Part shown: positions 34,111-42,216 of the stretch, one piece after another
Layout of the letters: each line of letters begins with the position of its first letter
Position numbering within the stretch: the stretch's first letter is position 1
DNA from: an uncultured bacterium
Lineage (GTDB): Bacteria; Bacteroidota; Bacteroidia; Chitinophagales; Chitinophagaceae
Direction of reading: 5' to 3'
Assembly (NCBI GenBank): GCA_903826405.1
Contig: CAIKEH010000053.1
Location: 1 to 44,327 of the forward strand
DNA: 44,327 bases
The notes under the pieces: generated by a model
Told to the model about the DNA's origin: nothing
What the model saw: only the letters and a program-made list of their open reading frames with translations
Database searches by the model: none
Position numbers and translations under genes: made by a program

Positions 34111-36944
34111 GATGACAATTCATTTTTAAGGAACCGGCCGGTATGACTTGTCTTGACCTTCAGGAGTCCATACGGTTCACCCTGGTAAAGCACCACGCCT
34201 CCTCCATCACCCCCTTCAGGACCGAGGTCAATGATATGGTCTGCCACTTTGATCACGTCCATATTATGTTCGATGACCAAAACCGTATTACCCCGGTCAA
34301 CCAACTTGTTCAACACTTCCAGCAGATGGCTGATATCCTGAAAATGAAGTCCGGTTGTGGGTTCATCCAATATATAGAATGTTCTACCCGTATCTTTTTT
34401 GGACAACTCAGTGGCCAACTTCACCCGCTGGGCTTCTCCCCCGCTCAATGTTACGGCAGACTGTCCCAGTGTGATGTAACCGAGCCCCACTTCCTGAAGT
34501 ACTTTGATCTTCCGATACAGGTAAGGTATGTTGTTGAAGAACTCCACCGCTTCATCTACCGTCATGTCCAGCACGTCGCTGATGGACTTCCCTTTGTACC
34601 GGATCTCAAGGGTCTCGCGGTTGTAGCGACGGCCATTGCATTTTTCGCAAGGAACATAGACATCGGGAAGGAAGTTCATCTCGATCACGCGCATGCCACC
34701 ACCTTCACAGACCTCGCATCTTCCGCTCTTGACATTGAAAGAAAAGCGACCGGCAGCATATCCACGGATCTTTGCTTCCGGTATTGCGGCGAACAATTGG
34801 CGAATCTCAGTAAAAAAGCCGCAATACGTGGCAGGGTTACTCCGGGGGGTCCTTCCGATGGGTGACTGGTCGATCTCGATCACCTTGTCGATCTCATCCA
34901 GCCCCTTTACTTTTTTGTATGGTTGGGGCACGGCCTTGGAATCGTAACAATGCTTATTGAGGATGGGATACAAAGTTTCATTGATGAGTGTGGACTTTCC
35001 ACTGCCGCTGACACCTGTGACCAGCACCAATGAACCCAATGGGATCTCGATGTCCACCTTTTTCAGGTTATTCCCGGAAGCACCAGTAAGGATCAACCAT
35101 TTGCCGTTGCCCTTTCTCCTCTCTTTCGGCAAGGCTATTTTTTTCTTCCCATTAAGATACATGGCCGTTTCCGATCCGGATCGAAGCACTTCTGCAGGTG
35201 TGCCCTGCGAGACCACTTCACCACCATGTTTTCCAGCCTGTGGACCAATATCCACCAGGTGATCAGCAGCGAGCATGATATCCTTGTCATGTTCCACGAC
35301 GAGAACACTGTTGCCAATATCGCGAAGGTTCTTGAGGGCACCGATGAGTCGCTGGTTATCCCGTTGATGTAGTCCGATGGAAGGTTCATCCAGAATGTAG
35401 GTGATCCCTCTTAATTGCGAACCGATCTGGGTGGCCAGACGGATCCGCTGTGATTCACCACCGCTGAGCGATCGGGTAGGTCGACTCAAAGTCAGGTATG
35501 TCAATCCAACATCGAGAAGAAAGCTGAGTCTTTCATTGATCTCTTTCAGGATATCCTTACCGATGGCTTTCTGTTTTTCATTCAGGACCTTGGGCAATGC
35601 CAGGAACCACTCGGCCAGTTTGTCCAAATTCAATTCACTGAGCTCCGCGATATTACTATCCCCCACCCTGAACCATAAGCTTTCTTTTTTCAGACGTGCA
35701 CCTTCACAAATCGGGCAGGTCCTCAGCTCCATGAAAGACTCCGACCACTCGCGAATGGACTCGCTGCCGGTTCCCGTGAACCACCTGACCAGCATATTGA
35801 CGATACCTTCGTATGCAGAATCCGTTTCAGCAGGAGCATCATCAAAACCCATGACCACATCCACACGACCTTCCACATTACCATACAATAGCATGTTCAT
35901 AGCCTTATCGGGCAAATCGGAAATGGGCGTCTTCACGCTGAACTTTAATTTACGAGCAAGTTGCTCCACCTGTTTATAAACGTAAGAATCCCTTGCCTCA
36001 CCGAGTGGAATGATGGCCCCTTCAGCAATGGAAAGGGAACGATCCGGAATGACCGCATTCATATCCACCTGATACACCTGACCGATCCCCTTGCATTCAG
36101 GACATGCCCCGTAAGGTGAGTTGAATGAAAATGCATTGGGTGAAGGCTCCTCGTAAGACAGACCCGTATCCTCACACATCAGCTGTCTGCTGTATTGCAC
36201 CACGCGTTCACTTTCGCCCACTTGGATGAAGATCAAGCCCTTCCCCACCTGTAAAGCCTTCTGCACACTCTGTCCCATCCTGAGTTTCATCTCTTCATTC
36301 ACCGGAAGCCTGTCCACGACCACTTCAATATCATGGATCTTATATCTGTCCACCTGCATTTTGGGGGCCAAGTCCTTAGTTTCCCCATCCACGCGAACTT
36401 TGAGGTACCCTTTCTTCCGGATCTCTTCGAAAAGTTCCCGGTAATGACCCTTTCTTCCTCTCACCATCGGTGCTAGTATGGCGATTTTTTTTCCTTTGTA
36501 TCTCTTTTGGATGTCAGCGACTATCTCTTCTTCACTGAATTTGACCATCTTCTTTCCCGTATTATAGGAATAGGCCACCGCAGCTCTGGCGAAAAGCAAT
36601 CGGAGAAAATCATAGATCTCCGTGATGGTTCCAACCGTGGAACGGGGATTTTTATTGGTGGTCTTCTGTTCAATGGATATCACCGGTGAAAGACCGGTGA
36701 TCTTGTCCACATCGGGCCGTTCCATTTCCCCCATGAATTGGCGGGCATAAGCACCAAAGGTTTCCATATATCGCCGTTGCCCCTCTGCATAAATGGTATC
36801 AAACGCCAGGGATGATTTACCACTTCCACTAATACCCGTGATCACTACCAGTCGATTTTTCGGCAGACTGATGTCCATGTTCTTCAGGTTATGTACCCTT
36901 GCCCCACTCACCACAATCGAATCCTGGCCCGCCATCCTGTTCAT
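34107..36944 (-). CDS. uvrA: UvrABC excision nuclease subunit A
   Basis: This is the damage-recognition ATPase of nucleotide excision repair, 945 residues, the normal length. ATPase site I has VVITGISGSGKSSLAFDTIY and site II has LVTGVSGSGKSTLINETLYP. ABC signatures are LSGGESQRIRLATQIGS and LSGGEAQRVKLATELSK, with YILDEPSIGLH and YILDEPTTGLH. Zinc ligands are seen as CPECKGIG, CPICEGAR and CEVCEGGG...CEKCNGRR. The first Met at 36944 is followed by MAGQDSIVV; a start at the second Met (36935) is also possible. The gene is followed by the coupled deoxyribonucleotidase. Its promoter region is shared with the divergent methionine operon. Confidence 0.97.
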   Translation of the reverse strand: MNRMAGQDSIVVSGARVHNLKNMDISLPKNRLVVITGISGSGKSSLAFDTIYAEGQRRYMETFGAYARQFMGEMERPDVDKITGLSPVISIEQKTTNKNPRSTVGTITEIYDFLRLLFARAAVAYSYNTGKKMVKFSEEEIVADIQKRYKGKKIAILAPMVRGRKGHYRELFEEIRKKGYLKVRVDGETKDLAPKMQVDRYKIHDIEVVVDRLPVNEEMKLRMGQSVQKALQVGKGLIFIQVGESERVVQYSRQLMCEDTGLSYEEPSPNAFSFNSPYGACPECKGIGQVYQVDMNAVIPDRSLSIAEGAIIPLGEARDSYVYKQVEQLARKLKFSVKTPISDLPDKAMNMLLYGNVEGRVDVVMGFDDAPAETDSAYEGIVNMLVRWFTGTGSESIREWSESFMELRTCPICEGARLKKESLWFRVGDSNIAELSELNLDKLAEWFLALPKVLNEKQKAIGKDILKEINERLSFLLDVGLTYLTLSRPTRSLSGGESQRIRLATQIGSQLRGITYILDEPSIGLHQRDNQRLIGALKNLRDIGNSVLVVEHDKDIMLAADHLVDIGPQAGKHGGEVVSQGTPAEVLRSGSETAMYLNGKKKIALPKERRKGNGKWLILTGASGNNLKKVDIEIPLGSLVLVTGVSGSGKSTLINETLYPILNKHCYDSKAVPQPYKKVKGLDEIDKVIEIDQSPIGRTPRSNPATYCGFFTEIRQLFAAIPEAKIRGYAAGRFSFNVKSGRCEVCEGGGMRVIEMNFLPDVYVPCEKCNGRRYNRETLEIRYKGKSISDVLDMTVDEAVEFFNNIPYLYRKIKVLQEVGLGYITLGQSAVTLSGGEAQRVKLATELSKKDTGRTFYILDEPTTGLHFQDISHLLEVLNKLVDRGNTVLVIEHNMDVIKVADHIIDLGPEGGDGGGVVLYQGEPYGLLKVKTSHTGRFLKNELSS

Positions 36945-37025
36945 ATTCTTCTTTTACAATGGATTGATGATCAGCCCGGCCGGACCGATCCAAACGCGAA
37001 TGAACAGGAAAATTACATAAAATGT

Positions 37026-37058
37026 TTTGGGAGATTTCCCCTCCAGCCAATATCTTTG
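37026..37058 (+). promoter_or_regulatory. Bacteroidota-type promoter of the methionine operon
   Basis: TTTG at 37026-37029 is the -33 element and TATCTTTG at 37051-37058 is an exact TAnnTTTG -7 element, 21 bases apart. Transcription should begin near 37064-37066, about 12 bases before the SAM-I aptamer. Confidence 0.75.
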
Positions 37059-37076
37059 CCACAGTTCTTGCACATG

Positions 37077-37191
37077 TTCTTATCCAGAAAGGCAGAGGGA
37101 AATGGCCCTGTGAAGCCTTGACAACCTGTCCGCCCCAGGCGAGATAAGGTGCCAACTCCAGCCCCGGTCAATGACTTGGGACAGATAAGTC
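37077..37191 (+). ncRNA. SAM-I (S-box) riboswitch aptamer
   Basis: The S-box core is complete and in order: CTTATC (37079-37084), GAGGGA, TGGCCC, TGAAGCC, AACC, AGGTGCCAACTCC, and closing GATAAG (37184-37189). CTTATC and GATAAG form helix P1. When SAM binds, P1 is held and the downstream terminator can form, so metY-metX-hom is turned off when SAM is plentiful. The fit is far beyond chance, and the gene behind it is a methionine gene. Confidence 0.95.
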
Positions 37192-37225
37192 AGATAAAAG
37201 GCTTTAGATACCACAACATCATATT

Positions 37226-37258
37226 AAGCCCATCTGACGATCCAGATGGGCTTTTTTG
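37226..37258 (+). terminator. Riboswitch-controlled intrinsic terminator
   Basis: A perfect 11-base stem (AAGCCCATCTG, 37226-37236; CAGATGGGCTT, 37243-37253) with a 6-base loop ends in a T-run. The rival antiterminator is also visible: GTCAGAT (37189-37195) pairs with ATCTGAC (37232-37238), GGCTT (37200-37204) with AAGCC (37226-37230), and GAT (37184-37186) with ATC (37240-37242). The last pairing and G37189 use the 3' strand of P1, so aptamer and antiterminator exclude each other. Confidence 0.9.
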
Positions 37259-37365
37259 TTGCCCCTACCTGATGGATAATGCATGTTCATGGATCTGAGA
37301 TCGATGCCTTAGCAAACTGACAAAAAAAATACACGGCCATGAGTACAGTATCCAAAATACCCTAC

Positions 37366-37373
37366 TATATTTG
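37366..37373 (+). promoter_or_regulatory. Possible second promoter element between riboswitch and leader peptide
   Basis: TATATTTG is an exact TAnnTTTG -7 element and would start RNA near 37380, 13 bases before the leader frame. No TTTG or TTG sits 17-25 bases upstream, so the -33 element is missing. If real, it would let the operon escape the riboswitch. Confidence 0.35.
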
Positions 37374-37392
37374 TAGAGTATTTAAAGTCAAC

Positions 37393-37464
37393 ATGAACAG
37401 CCTGAGATTATCCCCCATGCTTCTGTATTCCAGAATGATGAGTTCCTGTTGTTGTATGCCGTAA
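37393..37464 (+). CDS. Putative Cys/Met-rich leader peptide upstream of metY
   Basis: This is a 23-codon frame, ATG 37393 to TAA 37462-37464, reading MNSLRLSPMLLYSRMMSSCC followed by Cys-Met-Pro. Three TGT codons in a row are followed by ATG, and five of 23 residues are Met. It lies in the untranslated leader between the riboswitch terminator and metY, 105 bases before the metY start. Ribosome pausing at consecutive Cys or Met codons is the principle of amino-acid attenuators, and metY makes homocysteine (or cysteine) from sulfide. The stop codon lies inside a small hairpin, ATGCC-GTAA-GGCAT (37456-37469), with a GNRA-type loop. No match to a described leader peptide can be claimed from sequence alone. 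Confidence 0.5.
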   Translation: MNSLRLSPMLLYSRMMSSCCCMP

Positions 37465-37504
37465 GGCATTACCATTCCCATAATCCATACAGGGCCTTGT
37501 GCCA

Positions 37505-37523
37505 GTTTCCGTTGAACGGGAAC
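37505..37523 (+). other. Hairpin between the leader peptide and metY
   Basis: GTTTCCG (37505-37511) pairs with CGGGAAC (37517-37523), one G-T pair included, around a TTGAA loop. It has no T-run, so it is not a standard terminator. It lies 47 bases before the metY start and could modulate translation or pausing. Confidence 0.4.
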
Positions 37524-37536
37524 CTTCCATTATTGA

Positions 37537-38877
<1,341 letters not shown>

Positions 38878-38905
38878 TCAGATCAGTCCATTCACTCTTG
38901 AAGTA

Positions 38906-39934
38906 ATGAAACCCAAACACCTTCGATTTGACTATAAAGAGGCATTCAGGTTAGAATCCGGGGCGGTGATCCCCGGATTCCACCTTGCCTATACCACCTC
39001 GGGGAACCTCAACCCAGAGGGGTCTAATGTGGTATGGGTTTTTCATGCACTTACTGCAAACAGCGACCCTTCGGAATGGTGGCCGGGTTTGGTTGGTGAA
39101 GGAACCTTCTTCGATCCCGAACGGTGGTTCATCATTTGCGTGAATATCCCCGGTAGCTGCTATGGCAGCATCGGGCCATTAGACACGGACCCGACCCGGG
39201 GAAAACCCTGGTACCACGATTTCCCTTTCTTCACGCCTCGGGACATGGTCAAAGCCTATCGTCTTCTGCGTGATGAACTCGGCATTGGTCATATATATAT
39301 AGGTATCGGGGGCAGCATGGGCGGTCAGCAACTGCTGGAATGGGCAATCGAAGAGCCCGATGCGTTCAAGAACATCTTCCCAATCGCTACAAATGCCGTT
39401 CATTCGCCCTGGGGCCGCGCCTTCAACGCCAGCCAGCGCATGGCGATAGAGAATGACCCTACATGGGCCGAGCAAACCCCCAAGGCAGGCATCAATGGAA
39501 TGAAAGTTGCCCGATCCATAGCCCTACTGAGCTACAGAAACTACGGCACCTATGGCGCCACTCAATTGGATACCACGGGCCAACTAGAGGATTACAAGAG
39601 CGAATCTTACCAGCGCTATCAAGGAGAGAAACTGGCCCGGCGCTTCAATGCATTCAGCTATCATGCCCTTTCCAAAGGAATGGATGCACATGATATCGGA
39701 AGGGGCAGGGGTAACTGTGCACTTGCTCTGAATGGTATCCGATCCAGAGCACTCGTGATCGGCATCAGCAGCGATATCCTTTTCCCCATAAGCGAACAGG
39801 AGTTCATCGCCAATCATATCCCGGGCGCCAAGGTCCATTTCATCCACTCCGATTATGGACATGATGGTTTTCTCCTTGAACATGAAAAAATAAGCTCGCT
39901 CATCAGTGAATTCCTCGCCCCCGACCATAACTGA
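38906..39934 (+). CDS. metX: Homoserine O-acetyltransferase
   Basis: This is an alpha/beta-hydrolase-fold enzyme of 342 residues that makes O-acetylhomoserine, the substrate of the upstream MetY. The nucleophile elbow is GIGGSMGGQQLLEW with Ser137. The acid is Asp in GISSDILFPISEQ and the base is His in DYGHDGFLLEHE. The family core also shows VWVFHALTANSDP, GSCYGSIGPLDTDP and FPIATNAVHSPWGRAFN. It is separated from metY by 28 bases and from hom by 24 bases. Acetyl and succinyl donors cannot be told apart with certainty, but pairing with MetY favours acetyl. Confidence 0.93.
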   Translation: MKPKHLRFDYKEAFRLESGAVIPGFHLAYTTSGNLNPEGSNVVWVFHALTANSDPSEWWPGLVGEGTFFDPERWFIICVNIPGSCYGSIGPLDTDPTRGKPWYHDFPFFTPRDMVKAYRLLRDELGIGHIYIGIGGSMGGQQLLEWAIEEPDAFKNIFPIATNAVHSPWGRAFNASQRMAIENDPTWAEQTPKAGINGMKVARSIALLSYRNYGTYGATQLDTTGQLEDYKSESYQRYQGEKLARRFNAFSYHALSKGMDAHDIGRGRGNCALALNGIRSRALVIGISSDILFPISEQEFIANHIPGAKVHFIHSDYGHDGFLLEHEKISSLISEFLAPDHN

Positions 39935-39958
39935 AAACATGGGAAATAAGGCCTAAAG

Positions 39959-41224
39959 ATGCATGCCATGGATGCAAACAAACAACTCACGATCGGACTC
40001 TTCGGCTTCGGTGTGGTCGGACAAGGTCTTTACCGCATACTTCAGCAGACCCCTTCCCTGAATGCTTCCATCAAGCGCATCTGCATCAAGGATCCAGCCA
40101 AAAAACGAGATGCCCCGGATGCGCTATTCACTACCGACCGGGACCTGCTGCTGAATGATCCGGAGATCAATGTAATCGTTGAAGTGATCAACGAGTCCGA
40201 ACCTGCCTATCGTATCGTCACAACCGCATTGAGAAAAGGAAAGGATGTGGTGAGTGCCAGCAAGAAGATGCTTGCAGAGCACCTGCCAGAATTGATAACT
40301 CTCCAGCAGAGCAGCGGACGTTCATTGCTGTATGAGGCTTCTGCATGCGCCTCCATACCGGTCATCCGTAATTTGGAGGAATATTACGACAACGACCTGC
40401 TCCATTCGATCAAAGGAATCGTCAACGGATCCACTAATTTCATCTTGACAAAGATGTTCGAGGATAAACTCGACCTGAAGGATGCATTGCTGTTGGCACA
40501 GCAACTGGGATTCGCTGAAACCGATCCCACTCTGGACCTGGAGGGATATGACGCCGTGAACAAATGGACCCTGCTGCTCAACCATGCATACGGGATAACC
40601 ACAAGCCCCGGGGATATCGTCTTCAATGGCATCCAGAACATCAAGGAATCAGATGCCCGGGTAGCCAAGGAGAAAAACCTTCACATCAAACTCGTTGCTC
40701 AGGCTCAGAAACTCAAGGAGGGTGATGTGGCCGGTTTCGTGCTGCCGCAGTTCGTCAGGCAGGACGACCATCTGTCTTTCGTGAAGAATGAATACAATGG
40801 CGTGGTCATTGAAAGCGGATTCGCCGACAAGCAGTTCTTTTATGGAAAAGGCGCAGGCAGTTTCCCCACTGCCACGGCGGTGCTGAGTGATATCTCCGCT
40901 CTACGTTACCAATATAAATACGAGTACAAAAAACTTCACCACCACAAGCTCCTAAGGCTGTATGACGATTTTCATCTCAGGGCCTATGTCAGTTTTGCTG
41001 ATTGGACATTCATCCCCAGGGAGAAATTCGAATACATCGAAGAGTGGCATGCCCATGCAGACAGGAAGTACCTGGTTGGCATCCTGCATTTCCGTGAGAT
41101 CAAAGGCCACCGTTGGTGGAAGGACAACAACACATCACTTATACTGATGCCCGATCCCATTGTAGAAGACATGGATGTACGCAAGTTGAAGAAGGTGAGT
41201 CTGGAACTTGCTGGCATCATGTGA
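39959..41224 (+). CDS. hom: Homoserine dehydrogenase
   Basis: This NAD(P)H-dependent enzyme of 421 residues reduces aspartate semialdehyde to homoserine, the precursor used by MetX. The Rossmann motif is IGLFGFGVVGQGLYRIL. Catalytic marks are VSASKKMLAEHLPEL, LLYEASACASIPVIRNL and SIKGIVNGSTNFILTKM, followed by FAETDPTLDLEGYDAVNKWTLL with the catalytic Lys and Asp residues. No fused aspartokinase domain is seen, and the C-terminal region (from about 330) is not a clear ACT domain. ATG 39959 is used; another Met at 39968 is possible. The operon thus gives homoserine, O-acetylhomoserine and homocysteine under one SAM switch. Confidence 0.92.
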   Translation: MHAMDANKQLTIGLFGFGVVGQGLYRILQQTPSLNASIKRICIKDPAKKRDAPDALFTTDRDLLLNDPEINVIVEVINESEPAYRIVTTALRKGKDVVSASKKMLAEHLPELITLQQSSGRSLLYEASACASIPVIRNLEEYYDNDLLHSIKGIVNGSTNFILTKMFEDKLDLKDALLLAQQLGFAETDPTLDLEGYDAVNKWTLLLNHAYGITTSPGDIVFNGIQNIKESDARVAKEKNLHIKLVAQAQKLKEGDVAGFVLPQFVRQDDHLSFVKNEYNGVVIESGFADKQFFYGKGAGSFPTATAVLSDISALRYQYKYEYKKLHHHKLLRLYDDFHLRAYVSFADWTFIPREKFEYIEEWHAHADRKYLVGILHFREIKGHRWWKDNNTSLILMPDPIVEDMDVRKLKKVSLELAGIM

Positions 41225-41471
41225 ATGGGAATGTCATTTTTGAAGCCATCCATCGTGACGATCGTGAGCATGGATGGCGAAAGATGAAACCATTTCGGAA
41301 ACGAGAATACTTCAATGATCAATCTGTATGATCATCGAATAAACATCAGCTTGGTGACAAGGGTGTTGAATGCGAATGCCATTTTTGAACCCATCGATCG
41401 TGACGATTGTGAGCATGTACTTCGAAAAAGGAACACATTTCGGAAACGCTTGTATCTCAACGATCAATCAG
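41223..41471 (+). repeat. Diverged 104-base direct repeat, two copies 145 bases apart
   Basis: Copy 1 is 41223-41326 and copy 2 is 41368-41471. They align without any insertion or deletion, with 83 of 104 bases identical by my count. Copy 1 begins inside the hom stop codon. Each copy is open in the same relative frame. Copy 1 reads NGNVIFEAIHRDDREH then FRKREYFNDQS; copy 2 reads NANAIFEPIDRDDCEH then FRKRLYLNDQS. The 41 bases between the copies are not repeated. Origin and role are unknown. Confidence 0.8.
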
Positions 41472-42216
41472 CATTTTCATCGACAAGGATCTTAACTTGC
41501 CGAAAGGGTGTTTATAAATTCAGCCATAAAATCAAGGTTAATCGGTGTACATTCACTTACTTAGTGTTTGATAAGTTTGTTTCCAAGCACAACCCAATCC
41601 GTGAATTTCTTCGAAAAGCCAACCGCATACTTCCCCTGAATAAGCATTAGTTCCAATTCTTGCATGCCGGCGAACCCGGCACGGTGGCCAGTTTATCAAA
41701 CCAAGGCCATACTAACCAAAACGGATAAACGATATCCGTTCTCCATTATCCTCCCCATTCGGAAGACCGACCAATTCCCATGTTTTCCATTTAGATCCAA
41801 TCTTTCCCGGCTTACCCAAGCTACAGACAGGTCATTTCGTGCGCATGAAATACTCATGGCCGACAATGGACTACCAACAAATTTTCTGAAAGATTAAGGA
41901 TCATGAGGAAACTGGACACGATGCATCACTTACTGGCTAACCTGCTCCGAAACATCTTCGGATGGTTGACAGGCATGAGTTTTCAACCGAAAATCTCAAA
42001 TTCCTCATTCCCCCACACCAATAAAAAAATGATAGACGGACCTAAGGAATTAAATGTTTCAGGATCCGGCAAGGATCACGGCATACTTCCAGCCATTTGG
42101 AAATTCCTGCCACCCTTTTTACCAGGATATCAAAAAATACGTCCGTCATTTGAAGTAACGCATACGAATAAACGAAATTTCACAGGAAGAACACCATCAC
42201 CTAAATCGACCCGATC
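41225..42216. other. About 1 kb without a recognisable gene
   Basis: Apart from the 104-base repeats I see no gene that I would defend. Open frames at 41315-41650 (111 codons, includes repeat copy 2), 41664-41897 (77) and 41903-42220 (105) have no signal peptide, domain motif or recognisable similarity and are probably chance. The hom operon may end here, but no clear intrinsic terminator was found. Confidence 0.5.

Noticed and set aside
35401-35979. 192-codon plus-strand frame
   Set aside because: It lies wholly antisense within uvrA, whose reading frame is certain. The serine/leucine-rich product has no features of its own.
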